This document shows, in pieces, positions 10,001 to 18,891 of a stretch of DNA of 64,000 nt (position 1 is the stretch's first letter; each line of letters starts with the position of its first letter). A model generated the notes under the pieces. The model saw nothing but the letters and a program-made list of their open reading frames with translations, had not been told where the DNA came from and did not search any database. A program made the position numbers and the translations under genes. The stretch covers positions 167,628 through 231,627 of the forward strand of contig NZ_AQOR01000002.1 of the NCBI RefSeq assembly GCF_009846755.1, read 5' to 3'. This DNA comes from Alcanivorax sp. S71-1-4. GTDB taxonomy: Bacteria > Pseudomonadota > Gammaproteobacteria > Pseudomonadales > Alcanivoracaceae.

Positions 10001-13000
10001 AGCGAGGCCGCTGCGGCAACGGGCGGTGCCGGCGATACTGCCTCATCCGGCATGGCCGCATCGCCGGTGGCCATGTAGCGGCGAATGGCTTCGATCAGGT
10101 CCGGCGCCGTCCACAGTGTGTCGCCACGGCCCAGCGCGTCGACCATATCGCTCAGGCGGTCGTGGCACCGGTGCAGTAACGCAAACAGCGCAGGGCTGGC
10201 TTGCAGATGTTCCTGCGTGGCGCCTTCGTAGAGGTTTTCCAGCTCGTGGGCCAGTTCCCCGATAGCGGGGATACCGGCCATGCCGGCGCCGCCTTTCAGG
10301 GTGTGCAGTTCGCGTTGCAGCACGGTGACGGCGGTGAGATCACCGCCCTGCTCCCAGGCGTCCAGGCTTTCGGAAACCGAGTCGAGAATTTCGCCGGCCT
10401 CTTCCAGAAACAGGGCCACCAGTTCCGGGTCTGCGCCACGCCCGCCATCGTCGACGCGCGGTGCCGGGGCGGCCTCGATGGCGTCGGGGGCGTCGGGGGC
10501 AGCAGGCACCGGCCAGTCGGCAACCGTGTCCGCCAGCGGACGGCCATCGTCCGGCGGCTCGGGTTTGTCTTCCAGCAGATCACGCAGTGCCTGCACCAGC
10601 TCCGGTGTCGGGCGCACGGTCTGGCCGGCGGCCAGGAAGTCCATCATCGTCATCAACGCTTCATGCGCCTGCTGCGCCAGTTCGACAAAATGGTCATCGC
10701 AGCGCAGGCGTTGTTCGATGATGGCGGTATAACCGTCGGCCAGCACATTGGCGAGCGCGCTGATTTCCAGCAGGCCCGCCGTCTCGGCGCTGCCGCCGAG
10801 CAGGGCCAGTTCGTCGCGCAGCGGCACCAGCGTGGCCGGGTTCTGATCACCCGTCACCCATTGTTCCAGCAGGTGATCGGCGTCGACGATCAGGTCCATG
10901 CCTTCAGACAGAAAGACCGACAGGATGTGCTGGTCGCCGCGGTCCGCCACATGGCTGAGCGCCTCGTGCGCCATGGCGATGCGCGCCAGCAAGGGCTCGG
11001 TGCCCGCCAGCGGCGGCATCATCGGATGCGGTGCCTGGAAGCCGCTGCTGATCACATCGACCACGTCTTCCAGCAGGGCAATCACATCGCGGTTGGCCAG
11101 GGCGTTGTTGTTGATCATGTCCTTGACGAATTTCTCCGCCGGCTCGGCCACGCAGGCCACGGCTTCGATTTCCGCCATGCGGGCGCTGCCCTTCAGGGTA
11201 TGCAGGGCGCGGTGCACGCTGTCATCAAGCGGGTGTTCGGAAATATCGTCGTCGAGCTGGTGCAGCCAGTCACGGATCAGCGCCAGGTTGGCTTCGCCTT
11301 CGTTGCGGAAAATATCCAGCAGCACCGGGTCGGTGGCGTCTGCCGTAGCGCTGTGATCGACGGTCACGGTGTCAAAGCTGATTTCCTCGACGTCGTCGAC
11401 ATCCAGATGCCAGGACGTGTCTTCAATGCCGGTGTCCGGCGCAGGGACGTCAAAGGCGATGTCCTCGATGTCCGGCTCGCTTTCCACAGGCTCCGGGGCT
11501 GCGTGCTCTTGCGGCAAGGTCAGCGTCAGCGCTTCCACCGTGTCATCGTCGGCAACCGGCAGGCCGGCTTCCGCCGCTGGCCGCGCCCCCCCCACCGTCG
11601 GAACGGCGTCCAGGCTATCACCGCGTGCCAGTGCATCGGCGGCATCACGCAGCGGTGTCACATCGTAAGGGTCGTCCTGGCCGTTGGCGAACGCATTGAC
11701 CAGCTCCGGGATCAGGCCGTGCACAGTACGCACGAGTTCGATCAGTATCGGCGTGGCGACAATGCTGTTGTCGATCACGCGGTTCATCATGTTCTCGATC
11801 GACCAGGCCAGTTCACCGACCGTCCCGGCGCCGACCATGCGGCCGGAGCCTTTCAGCGTGTGAAAGGCGCGGCGGAATTCCACCAGCGCTTCCTGGTCGT
11901 TCTGGTTCACTGCCCAGCGCGGGAAATAGGTGTTCAGTGCGTCCAGCACTTCGCCGGCTTCTTCAACGAAGATTTCGATGATCTCGTCATCGATCAGGCT
12001 GTCGTCATCGCGGGTGCCGGCGGCGGGTGCCGCGGTCAGCGGCGGCAGTTCTTCGTCGTCCTCGCTGACTTCGAAGCCTTCGCCCCCCAGTGCATCCAGC
12101 GCCTCAATGGTGTCGCTGTGGGCATCGTCATCAAGGGCAAACTCAAGTTCCGGTTCTGGCGCCTGCGCCGGTGCATCGGCCACGAACGGCACGGCGCCGG
12201 TGGCCTCGGCCGGCACGGCATCGACGGTGATATCTTCTACTTCAACGTCATCGTCAGGCTCACCGAACTCGGCATCGTCCAGCGCAAACCCGAGCGCCGC
12301 CACACTGTCGCGGGCCAGTTCAAGAATATCGTCGCTGGTGTCCGGGTCATCGCTGAGGCGTTCAAGGTAATACTCGACACTGGTGATGGCATCGGCCAGC
12401 GTATCCATGCTGCGCCAGTCCGGCTGCACCGCGTCGTCGCCGATCAGGCGCTGGCTGATGTAGGCCACGCACTGGCGCAACACCAGTGCCGGACGGTTGA
12501 GCTGGATCACCTGCAGGCCACCGCGTACGGCATCCAGGCGCGCCGGCACTTTGGCCAGATGGCTCTGGTCCCATTGGGACGCGATGAATTCGACAATACC
12601 GTCCTTGGCTTCTTCCAGCCCGGCGCGGCATTCGCGTATCACCGCCTCGCGCGCCTTGCCAACGTGATCCGGCACCTGATTGATCTGCCCGGTACGCGCA
12701 CGGCGTTCGCCGGATACACCGGCCAGCGTGGCTTCCACATACAACAGCGCGCCGGCGACTTCCATCAGCGTCTCGGCCTCGACCGGCGCCTCGCCTGCTG
12801 CCATCGCTTCGATGACCTGAAGCTGCTCCTCCAGCAACCGGCGTGGCTGGCCCAGGCCCAGCACGGCGACGGTATCGGCCACCTGTTTCAGTGTCACACC
12901 CTGTTCGCGCAGCGCCGCCGGGGCAGCACTGTTCTGCTGGGCAAACACTTCCAGCGCGCTTTTCACTTTGGTCAGTTCTTCCGACAGCGCCTGCACCACC

Positions 13001-13959
13001 GAACCCATCGCGGCCTGATCCGGGCCACTCATGCGCGCGCGTTCTTCGTTGACCAGCTCCTCCGACGGCAGCGCCTCATCAAGACGGAAGCGCTCGCGCA
13101 ATTGCCGTATACGCGGCGTGTCGGCACTGCTTTTTGCCACGTAGTACAGCAGGTTCTTCAGCAGGTCCCGGGGGGGCGGCTCGGCCAGCAGCGCGGCGCC
13201 GTCTGCGGCGACCTCCCGCAATACGCGGTCCAGATGACCCAGCACCTGTTTCACCGAGGCGCCTACATCCACCGCACCGGCGGCGAGTGCATCCACCAAT
13301 GCGCTGGCTGCCTGCCACAACGGCAGCCGGGCAGCCTGGCCACTGATCTGCTCCAGACGGCCAAACACTTTTGCCATGTAGGTCAGGTTCTGCGGCATGT
13401 CCTGCCCACGCAGCACGCCCAGCAGCGCCACCTGGTACATCTGGCGAATCTTGCGTGCAAGCTGCGGGAAATTCGGATCGCTGGCGGCCGGGGCCGCCGC
13501 GCCGGTGCCGGCGCTGCCGCCTTCAAGATCAGGTTTGAACAGGGATGTTTCGGAAAGCAGCGTGTCGCCCCGCGCGGCGCGCAGGTCATTCAGCAGCGGC
13601 AGCAAGACCAGTGGCAGGTCACGGCGGCTGGACTGGATGCGCTCCAGGTACGGCGGCAGTTGCAGGATGGCGCGCATCAGCGTTTCCTGCGCATCGCGCA
13701 CCTGTGCCGCGCCGACGCGGTTTTCCAGCAGCGCCTGCGCCAGTTTCTCCATCTCTTCGGCCAGCAGTGCCGCGCCGTAGAACTCGACCATCTGCAGGGT
13801 GCCGTACACCTGGTGCAGATAGGTCTGGCAGAAACGCATGCGCGAGGAATCCTCCGGGTTTTCCACGAAGGCTTCCAGGGCCTGCTGGGCCTGGTTCAGG
13901 GTCTCCTGGATTTCTCCCTTGACCCAGTCCAGTGCCAGATAATCGTGCCGCTCCGCCAT
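7087..13959 (-). CDS. chpA: ChpA, multi-Hpt hybrid CheA-like histidine kinase
   Basis: A 2290-residue kinase at the centre of the Pil-Chp system controlling twitching and surface sensing. The first 560 residues are the FimL-like N-terminal region (L-H49-QVYGTL resembles a divergent Hpt helix). Five canonical Hpt domains follow, with phospho-histidines H700, H920, H1219, H1390 and H1556, each in (A/E/D)(F/L)HTLKG(S/G). A sixth, degenerate Hpt near 1010-1110 has Ala1052 in place of His. Then come the dimerisation region (about 1645-1800), the ATPase with N-box HMLRNAVDHG and G-boxes DDGKGID and GRGVGMD, a CheW domain (about 1985-2125) and a receiver with D2213 and K2265. P. aeruginosa ChpA is a little longer. 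AGGAG precedes the ATG. Confidence 0.97.
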   Translation of the reverse strand: MAERHDYLALDWVKGEIQETLNQAQQALEAFVENPEDSSRMRFCQTYLHQVYGTLQMVEFYGAALLAEEMEKLAQALLENRVGAAQVRDAQETLMRAILQLPPYLERIQSSRRDLPLVLLPLLNDLRAARGDTLLSETSLFKPDLEGGSAGTGAAAPAASDPNFPQLARKIRQMYQVALLGVLRGQDMPQNLTYMAKVFGRLEQISGQAARLPLWQAASALVDALAAGAVDVGASVKQVLGHLDRVLREVAADGAALLAEPPPRDLLKNLLYYVAKSSADTPRIRQLRERFRLDEALPSEELVNEERARMSGPDQAAMGSVVQALSEELTKVKSALEVFAQQNSAAPAALREQGVTLKQVADTVAVLGLGQPRRLLEEQLQVIEAMAAGEAPVEAETLMEVAGALLYVEATLAGVSGERRARTGQINQVPDHVGKAREAVIRECRAGLEEAKDGIVEFIASQWDQSHLAKVPARLDAVRGGLQVIQLNRPALVLRQCVAYISQRLIGDDAVQPDWRSMDTLADAITSVEYYLERLSDDPDTSDDILELARDSVAALGFALDDAEFGEPDDDVEVEDITVDAVPAEATGAVPFVADAPAQAPEPELEFALDDDAHSDTIEALDALGGEGFEVSEDDEELPPLTAAPAAGTRDDDSLIDDEIIEIFVEEAGEVLDALNTYFPRWAVNQNDQEALVEFRRAFHTLKGSGRMVGAGTVGELAWSIENMMNRVIDNSIVATPILIELVRTVHGLIPELVNAFANGQDDPYDVTPLRDAADALARGDSLDAVPTVGGARPAAEAGLPVADDDTVEALTLTLPQEHAAPEPVESEPDIEDIAFDVPAPDTGIEDTSWHLDVDDVEEISFDTVTVDHSATADATDPVLLDIFRNEGEANLALIRDWLHQLDDDISEHPLDDSVHRALHTLKGSARMAEIEAVACVAEPAEKFVKDMINNNALANRDVIALLEDVVDVISSGFQAPHPMMPPLAGTEPLLARIAMAHEALSHVADRGDQHILSVFLSEGMDLIVDADHLLEQWVTGDQNPATLVPLRDELALLGGSAETAGLLEISALANVLADGYTAIIEQRLRCDDHFVELAQQAHEALMTMMDFLAAGQTVRPTPELVQALRDLLEDKPEPPDDGRPLADTVADWPVPAAPDAPDAIEAAPAPRVDDGGRGADPELVALFLEEAGEILDSVSESLDAWEQGGDLTAVTVLQRELHTLKGGAGMAGIPAIGELAHELENLYEGATQEHLQASPALFALLHRCHDRLSDMVDALGRGDTLWTAPDLIEAIRRYMATGDAAMPDEAVSPAPPVAAAASLEHATAFSAEPSAAEPSTVEAAPLVQRDSELVEIFLEEADEILESVAARLDAWMAAPDNLIEVQSLQRDLHTLKGGARMAEIAELGDLGHELENLYEGLAQGSLKAEPVLFELLHRCHDRLADMVEAVRAERPGTPAPELIAAIHDYIADPAGFSLPQQGDAVLRVPATPTEPAPVEIDGQTVATEDLIAADADVEILQIFIEESGELCELIDEHIGAWRETPGSTTHPDEIKRALHTLKGGARLAGLKALGDASHEFEQHLLENLPRHQLPGEAWFASLHRWQERITTLMEAIRAAVPKPPIRSALPEPVVTEVPGTALAEPAPVMDARLRREERLKRQQQPQEMVRVASELLETLVNLAGETSINRGRVEQGISEFSAHVEEMGNTVERLYEQLRRLDAETEAQIMSNYKQGVETGQYAEDFDPLEMDQYSELHQITKQLSESASDLLDLKSTLLDRTKDTETLLLQQARINTELQEKLMRTRMVPFARLVPRLRRVVRQVSGEIGKRVEFDVINPEGELDRTLLERVVAPLEHMLRNAVDHGIEDPAARSASGKDDTGRVTLELGREGGEVVLVLSDDGKGIDTDAVRRKAIERGLIDEAAQLSDQEVQQFIFNAGFSTAAKVTQISGRGVGMDVVASEIKQMGGSVTIDSRKGQGTRFVIRLPFTLAMNRALMVRVGEDNYAIPLNQIEGIVRISPYELEAYFDADTTPFTYAGQQYDFEYLGNFVHGVIKPHLDNQIMPLPVLLIRSSEHTVAVLVDGLVGSREVVVKSVGPQLATVAGISGATILGDGSVVIILDIHSLIRAAHMQRQHQAVEERRAVQLEQYERRQQAERERAARVPVVMVTDDSVTVRKVTTRLLERNGFEVITAKDGMDAIATLEEHRPDLMLLDIEMPRMDGFEVAMHVRHDARLQDVPIIMITSRTGEKHRDRAFDIGVNAYMGKPFQENELLATIHELLAQTRDTAGTS

Positions 13960-14004
13960 GAACGCTCCTGCGAAAATTCTGCGTTTTCTGCCGTGTGTTG
14001 TGCG

Positions 14005-14886
14005 TTATTTGCAGCGCCGGAAAGCCAGCGCGTCGGCAAAATGTACCCGTTCCAGATCCGGGTGGTGCCAGTCCGTGATCTCGCCTGCCCCCAGCACCAG
14101 AATGCCGCCGGGCGCCAGACGTTCCGCCAGCCGCGTAACGATCTGCCGTTTTCGCCAGCGGCGGAAATAGATCAGCATGTTCTGGCAAAAGATGATGTCC
14201 ATGTCGCGGATCGGCGCCTGCTGCAGGTCCAGCACGTTCAGCCTGGCAAAGCAGATGCGGTCACGCAGGGTGGAGACCACCTGGTATTCACGTTCGTTGA
14301 GCTTTTCGAAATAGCGCTCGCGCAATTGCGGATCGATACGTTCAACCTTGCGTGCGCTGTATACGCCTTTGCGTGCCTTGCCCAGTGTCGGCAGGCTGAT
14401 GTCGGTGGCAGTAATGCCGTAGTAATCCGATGACTTGCGCGCCTGGAACTGCTCACTGATCAACATTGCCAGGGAGTAAGGCTCTTCGCCGGTGGAACAG
14501 CCCACGCTCCACACATCCAGCGAGGATTTTGGCGGGTGCTCATCAATGAAGCGCTGCACGAATTCTTCCACCAGCGCAAACGAGCCCGGATGGCGAAAGA
14601 AGCTGGTCTCCTGCACGGTGAGACGATCCACCAGCACCGACCACTCCATCGCCTTGGCCTGGGTCGATCCGGCCACCAGCTGCTCGTAATAACGCTCGTA
14701 ATCTTCCAGGCCCAGCTCGCGCATGCGCACGGACAGGCTGCTCTCCAGAAACACTTTGCGTTCCGGGCTCAGTGTCATGCCGGTGCGTTCTTCAAGCAGC
14801 GCTTGCCAGAGCTCGAAATGTTCCGAACTCATGCTGGGCGTTGTACGAATCGACCAACTGTCTGTCACTGCATAGCTCGGTATCAT
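14005..14886 (-). CDS. pilK: PilK, CheR-type receptor methyltransferase
   Basis: A CheR-family S-adenosylmethionine-dependent glutamate methyltransferase, acting on the receptor PilJ. The SAM-binding motif DVWSVGCSTGEEPYSLAML and the downstream block DIIFCQNMLIYF are typical of CheR, as is LTVQETSFFRHPGSF in the alpha-helical N-terminal domain. I prefer the ATG at 14886 (MIPSYAVTDSW) because GGAG lies about 9 bases upstream; the frame extends to an ATG at 14922, and an internal ATG at 14832 lacks a ribosome-binding site. It lies between pilJ and chpA as in P. aeruginosa. Confidence 0.93.
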   Translation of the reverse strand: MIPSYAVTDSWSIRTTPSMSSEHFELWQALLEERTGMTLSPERKVFLESSLSVRMRELGLEDYERYYEQLVAGSTQAKAMEWSVLVDRLTVQETSFFRHPGSFALVEEFVQRFIDEHPPKSSLDVWSVGCSTGEEPYSLAMLISEQFQARKSSDYYGITATDISLPTLGKARKGVYSARKVERIDPQLRERYFEKLNEREYQVVSTLRDRICFARLNVLDLQQAPIRDMDIIFCQNMLIYFRRWRKRQIVTRLAERLAPGGILVLGAGEITDWHHPDLERVHFADALAFRRCK

Positions 14887-14940
14887 GGCCCCGTCTCCGG
14901 AACCGGCCAGACGGCCCGCCATGGCGGGCCGCTACCGGTA

Positions 14941-16965
14941 TCAGCCGTGTTCGGGCAGGCGGAAACCTGCCACTGAGTTACGCATCGCCTGCGCCATTTC
15001 CGCCAGGTTACCGATCGAGCGCGCGGTCGCGGTGGTACCGGCCGAGGTCTGCGAGGTAATTTCCTGAATAACGTTCATGGTGTTGGAGATGTGGCCGGCG
15101 GACGCTGCCTGCTGGCGCGCCGCGTTGGAAATGTTCTGGATCAGGTCAGCAAGGTTTTTCGATACCGACTCGATTTCTTCCAGTGCCACACCCGCGTCCT
15201 GCGCCAGGCGTGCCCCTTTCACCACCTCGGCGGTGGTGTGCTCCATCGAGATCACCGCCTCGTTGGTATCGGTCTGAATGGTTTTTACCAGCGTTTCAAT
15301 CTGTTTGGTGGCGGCGGCGGAACGTTCCGCGAGGCGCTGTACCTCGTCCGCGACCACCGCGAAGCCACGGCCTGCTTCACCGGCCATGGACGCCTGGATC
15401 GCCGCGTTCAATGCCAGGATGTTGGTCTGGTCGGCGATGTCGTTGATCAGCGATACGATGTCGCCAATCTCCTGCGATGATTCACCCAGACGCTTGATCC
15501 GCTTCGAGGTTTCCTGAATCTGTTCGCGAATGGTATCCATGCCGTGGATGGTCGCCTGTACCACTTCGGCGCCCTTGTTGGCGATGGCTACCGCGCGCTC
15601 CGCCACCGCAGCGGACTCGGCGGCGTTGGCGGATACCTGGTCAATGGACACCGCCATTTCGTTCACCGCGGCGGACGCACCGGCGATTTCCTGCGCCTGA
15701 TGCTCGGACGCCTCGGCCAGGTGCATCGCGGTGGACTGCGTTTCCTGGGCCGCGGAGGCCACCTGCACGGCGGTCTGGTTAATCGTCTGTACCAGCGAGC
15801 GCAGCTGGTCGATGGAATAGTTGATGGAGTCCGCGATGGCGCCGGTGAAGTCTTCGGTTACCGTCGCCTGGACGGTCAGGTCACCGTCAGCGAGGTCGCC
15901 CAGTTCGTCGAGCAGACGCAGAATGGCGGCCTGGTTACGCTGGTTCTCGGCCTCCAGTTCTTCACGCTGGCTGCGGCCTTCTCTGGCGCGCAGGAACAGC
16001 AGGATACCGACCATCAGCAGCGCGGCCAGCGAGAAGCCAAGCCCCACCGGCACGGACGGGAACACCCCGGCAGTGGAGTCCTCGAACTCGTCGTTGAGCG
16101 CGGTGGCTTCAGACAGCAGGTCCTGGGTGCGCAGGAAGATGGAATCCGCCGCCGCACGCACCTGGAACAGTTCGGGCGCGGTTTCCAGAATTTCGTCCAC
16201 GGACTGGTTGACGAACTCGTCGAACAGGTCGGCAATTTCAGCCAGATAATCCAGCGCATCCGGGTCGGTCACCTGCTCGATGCCGAGCGAGGTGTCGCCC
16301 TCGATCATGCCGTTGAGCACCCGGGCGAACATCGCCGCGTCACGGCCGAAAGCATCCGCCGCCACCACCGAGCCGTCGCCGCCTTCCAGCACCCGGGCAA
16401 TGGAACGCACGATCCGCTCCGCCAGCCAGGATTGACGCTGGGCGTAGGCCACCTGATCGCTGCCGGAGCCGTTGCTGATCAGAATTTCCACCACGCCTTC
16501 GTATTCAGCCTGCAGCGCAGGAATGGTCTGCGCCAGGGTATCGGCCACGTCGTGCAGGTCGAGCACGGTGTCTTCGCCGTTGAGAATCTGCGAGGCGTTG
16601 CGGCTTACATCACGCCAGGTGCGGTCGAGTTTCTCGATCAGTGCCGGGTCGGCACTGTCGACATCCTTTACCTGGTCCCAGGCGTTCTGGAAGTCATCAC
16701 GGGCCGCCGACAGCAGCGCGAACGCCTCGGCGTTACCGGCGGCGGCTTCCAGCGCGCTTTTCGCGATCTGCTGCGACACCACCCGCATCTCGGAAGCGGT
16801 GGTCACGTATTCCTTCGACTGACCGGCCTGCACCGCCAGCAGTACGAAGGTGAAGATCGCCGCCACCACCGCTGCCGCCGCGCCCAATGACAGAAACAGG
16901 CTCAGCGGGCTGGCACCGGCGCCACCGCGCAGCTTGGCAATCAGTTCTCCCGAATTGAACTTCAT
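14941..16965 (-). CDS. pilJ: PilJ, twitching-motility methyl-accepting chemoreceptor
   Basis: A 674-residue inner-membrane receptor that feeds the ChpA kinase. The first span is at about 20-46 ([21 protein letters not shown]) and the second at about 303-328 ([19 protein letters not shown]), enclosing a periplasmic PilJ-type helical domain. A HAMP-like segment ([23 protein letters not shown]) and the signalling hairpin follow. The hairpin tip reads [31 protein letters not shown], a conserved MCP sequence in which the usual ARAGE is ASMAGE. GGGAG precedes the ATG. It is separated from pilI by an unusually long 335-base spacer rich in stem-loops. Confidence 0.97.
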   Translation of the reverse strand: MKFNSGELIAKLRGGAGASPLSLFLSLGAAAAVVAAIFTFVLLAVQAGQSKEYVTTASEMRVVSQQIAKSALEAAAGNAEAFALLSAARDDFQNAWDQVKDVDSADPALIEKLDRTWRDVSRNASQILNGEDTVLDLHDVADTLAQTIPALQAEYEGVVEILISNGSGSDQVAYAQRQSWLAERIVRSIARVLEGGDGSVVAADAFGRDAAMFARVLNGMIEGDTSLGIEQVTDPDALDYLAEIADLFDEFVNQSVDEILETAPELFQVRAAADSIFLRTQDLLSEATALNDEFEDSTAGVFPSVPVGLGFSLAALLMVGILLFLRAREGRSQREELEAENQRNQAAILRLLDELGDLADGDLTVQATVTEDFTGAIADSINYSIDQLRSLVQTINQTAVQVASAAQETQSTAMHLAEASEHQAQEIAGASAAVNEMAVSIDQVSANAAESAAVAERAVAIANKGAEVVQATIHGMDTIREQIQETSKRIKRLGESSQEIGDIVSLINDIADQTNILALNAAIQASMAGEAGRGFAVVADEVQRLAERSAAATKQIETLVKTIQTDTNEAVISMEHTTAEVVKGARLAQDAGVALEEIESVSKNLADLIQNISNAARQQAASAGHISNTMNVIQEITSQTSAGTTATARSIGNLAEMAQAMRNSVAGFRLPEHG

Positions 16966-17087
16966 ATCTTTGGCTCCCGGCCTGGCTTTTCGCTCGTTGT
17001 CTTGTGTTGCGCTACAGCGCTGGCGCGCCTTGCAAACCGCGTACCCGCCTGATCGGAAAGCATCCGGTCCCCACCGGAAACGCGACC

Positions 17088-17107
17088 GCCCGGCTCCTCA
17101 GCCGGGC
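17088..17107. repeat. Inverted repeat (8-bp arms)
   Basis: GCCCGGCT, loop CCTC, AGCCGGGC: a perfect GC-rich hairpin nearest pilJ. No T-run follows on either strand, so it is not a standard intrinsic terminator. Confidence 0.7.
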
Positions 17108-17157
17108 GCGGCAGTCCACGTATTTCCCCCCGATGCCGCTTCCTTTAGCAGGGTGTT

Positions 17158-17182
17158 GGGAAAGCCTCTTCGAGGCTTTCCC
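17158..17182. repeat. Inverted repeat (11-bp arms)
   Basis: GGGAAAGCCTC, loop TTC, GAGGCTTTCCC: perfect 11-bp arms with a 3-base loop. It is the longest stem in the spacer and is likely an mRNA processing or stability element. Confidence 0.75.
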
Positions 17183-17252
17183 AAGCCACCTTTGCGGCGC
17201 AGGTCCGCAACAGTGGGCACGAAAAATCAATCGCTTATCGCGCCTGATTTTG

Positions 17253-17276
17253 CTGACGGCGTGATTAAGCCGTCAG
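17253..17276. repeat. Inverted repeat (8-bp arms)
   Basis: CTGACGGC, 8-base loop, GCCGTCAG. It lies directly beside the hairpin at the pilI stop. On the minus strand it is followed by AAAATC, not by a T-run. Confidence 0.65.
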
Positions 17277-17277
17277 T

Positions 17278-17301
17278 GCAGGCTGTTTTTCAACAGCCTG
17301 C
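17278..17301 (-). terminator. Stem-loop abutting the pilI stop codon
   Basis: GCAGGCTGTT, loop TTTC, AACAGCCTGC: perfect 10-bp arms. On the transcribed minus strand the hairpin starts within the pilI TAG stop and has a GAAA tetraloop, a very stable fold. There is no downstream U-tract, so it may be a 3'-end stabiliser or partial attenuator rather than a full terminator. The same AGGCTGTTGAAAAACAGCCT sequence is familiar as a dispersed hairpin in related genomes (from memory). Confidence 0.5.
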
Positions 17302-17846
17302 TAGCCTGTACGTGCCACCTGCAGAAAGCGGGGGTCATCGGCCAGCCGGAACAGACTCAGTACCGGCCAGTATTCGTTGTCACGCTGGTACGCCCCGAGG
17401 GTATAGGGACGCACCGCGTCATCCAGTGCCGGTGCTTCCGACACATAGCCATCCACGGGAAAGTGCTGCATGCCCAGCACGTCATCCACGGTCAGCCCGG
17501 TGTACAGCTCGCCCTCGTCGATCACCAGCAGCCGCCGGCGGCGCTCCTGCAGGGCAGAGGGCTTGTCCAGGAAGCCGGTGAGGTCCATCACCGTCATCAG
17601 GCGGCCACGCACGTTGGCCACGCCTTTCATCCAGTTCAGCACACCCGGCACCCGGGTGTAGGGGGGCACTTTGAGAATTTCGGACACTTCGTCGAGCGGC
17701 GCCACATAGCGCACACCGTCCAGCGTGAAGCCGATACCACTCCAGTACTGGACCAGATCCTGCTGCGACGGCAGCGCCGCGGCCTTTTCCCGGCAGCGGA
17801 CGTAGTATTCCGCCAGCTTGATGTAGGCCGCTGATGCCGCGCTCAT
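17301..17846 (-). CDS. pilI: PilI, CheW-like coupling protein
   Basis: A 181-residue protein with an N-terminal helical segment and one CheW domain (GIGFTLDGVRYVAPLDEVSEI, YTRVPGVLNWMKGVANVRGRLMTVMDL). It couples the receptor PilJ to the kinase ChpA. GGGGAAGAGGG precedes the ATG. It follows pilH by 23 bases in the canonical order. A stable stem-loop starts at its stop codon. Confidence 0.95.
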   Translation of the reverse strand: MSAASAAYIKLAEYYVRCREKAAALPSQQDLVQYWSGIGFTLDGVRYVAPLDEVSEILKVPPYTRVPGVLNWMKGVANVRGRLMTVMDLTGFLDKPSALQERRRRLLVIDEGELYTGLTVDDVLGMQHFPVDGYVSEAPALDDAVRPYTLGAYQRDNEYWPVLSLFRLADDPRFLQVARTG

Positions 17847-17869
17847 CCCTCTTCCCCCAATGTCACCGG

Positions 17870-18238
17870 TCAGCCGGCGACAAGCAGCCGGTCGACGGTG
17901 CTGATCAGCACGGATTCATCCACCGGTTTGGTCAGGTAATCACGCGCGCCCTGGCGCTTGCCCCAGACGCGATCGGTTTCCTGGTCCTTGGTCGTCACGA
18001 TCACGATCGGAATATCCGCAGTGTCCGCACCCTTGGTCAGTTGCCGGGTCGCCTGGAAGCCATTCAGGCCTGGCATCACCACGTCCATCAGCACGAGGTC
18101 CGGATGTTCGGCACGCGCCACCGCCACACCGTCCGCCCCGTTCGCCGCTTCCAGCACCTCATGCCCGTGCTTTTCGAGGATCTCCCGGAATTTGTAGGTC
18201 TCCGTGGGAGAATCATCCACGATCAGAATGCGTGCCAT
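17870..18238 (-). CDS. pilH: PilH, CheY-like response regulator
   Basis: A 122-residue single receiver domain. The acidic pair is in ILIVDDSPTE, the phospho-acceptor Asp in LVLMDVVMPGLNG, the conserved Thr/Ser region in VIVTTKDQE and the Lys in YLTKPVDES. In P. aeruginosa PilH opposes PilG and acts as phosphate sink and regulator of pilus retraction. The ATG at 18238 has GAGGAC about 6 bases upstream; the frame continues to 18310 but that extension is not receiver-like. Confidence 0.95.
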   Translation of the reverse strand: MARILIVDDSPTETYKFREILEKHGHEVLEAANGADGVAVARAEHPDLVLMDVVMPGLNGFQATRQLTKGADTADIPIVIVTTKDQETDRVWGKRQGARDYLTKPVDESVLISTVDRLLVAG

Positions 18239-18278
18239 AGTGTCCTCTTGGTTAGCCGCCGGTCGTCCGACGCACCGG

Positions 18279-18662
18279 CTAGTTAGCCATATACTCGCGA
18301 ATCGCGCCAAGCAGCTCTTCTTTCGAGAACGGCTTGGTCAGGTACTCGTCCGACCCCACGATGCGCCCCTTGGCCTTGTCGAACAGGCCGTCCTTGCTGG
18401 AGAGCATGATAACCGGGGTGTCCTTGAATGCGCTGTTGTTCTTGATCAAGGCGCAGGTCTGATAACCGTCCAGACGCGGCATCATGATGTCGACGAAGAT
18501 AATGTTGGGCTTGGTATCGGCGATCTTGGCCAGCGCGTCGAAGCCGTCCGTTGCGGTGATCACCGTGCAACCGGCCTTTTGCAACAAGGTTTCTGCGGTG
18601 CGACGGATCGTTTTCGAATCGTCGATCACCATTACCTTGAGATCCTGGAAGTTATCAGTCAT
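18279..18662 (-). CDS. pilG: PilG, CheY-like response regulator
   Basis: A 127-residue single receiver domain: acidic pair in VMVIDDSKTIRR, phospho-acceptor Asp in IIFVDIMMPRLDG, and Lys in YLTKPFSKEE. In P. aeruginosa PilG is the ChpA output that promotes pilus extension through PilB/FimX. It is the promoter-proximal gene of the minus-strand pil-chp operon, divergent from gshB. AAAGG lies upstream of the ATG. Confidence 0.96.
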   Translation of the reverse strand: MTDNFQDLKVMVIDDSKTIRRTAETLLQKAGCTVITATDGFDALAKIADTKPNIIFVDIMMPRLDGYQTCALIKNNSAFKDTPVIMLSSKDGLFDKAKGRIVGSDEYLTKPFSKEELLGAIREYMAN

Positions 18663-18891
18663 GGAAACTGCCTTTAACCGTGATCCGAAGTGGAAGGCTT
18701 CAAGTTATTGTATTAATTGCCTTTTATTCTGCAGACTGGCAGCGTTACCCAGTTCTCCGCGCCTTGCGGATGGTTTTAACACAGTTTCAACATTCAATCC
18801 ATAAGGCACTGGCAGCGTTGAGAAAACGCTCTCATGGCGCGGTGCCTCAGGCGTTGCTAACATGTGCCGGCGAGCCAGCCGGGAGCACCGC
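18663..18891. promoter_or_regulatory. Divergent intergenic region, pilG / gshB
   Basis: About 230 bases, locally AT-richer near pilG (18700-18730), separating the divergent pilG operon and gshB. It must carry the promoters of both. I cannot name -35/-10 boxes with confidence. Confidence 0.45.

Larger units (their letters stand above)
16966..17300. other. Intergenic spacer between pilI and pilJ with four stem-loops
   Basis: No gene is seen in these 335 bases. They hold four strong inverted repeats, listed separately at 17088-17107, 17158-17182, 17253-17276 and 17278-17301. The spacer interrupts an otherwise tightly packed operon and should contain either an attenuating 3' end for pilGHI, a separate promoter for pilJ, or both. 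Confidence 0.7.

Noticed and set aside
10201..14433. A 1410-codon plus-strand open frame antisense to chpA
   Set aside because: Long antisense frames are expected opposite high-GC genes; its His/Gln/Arg-rich composition is that of a codon shadow and chpA is clearly the gene.
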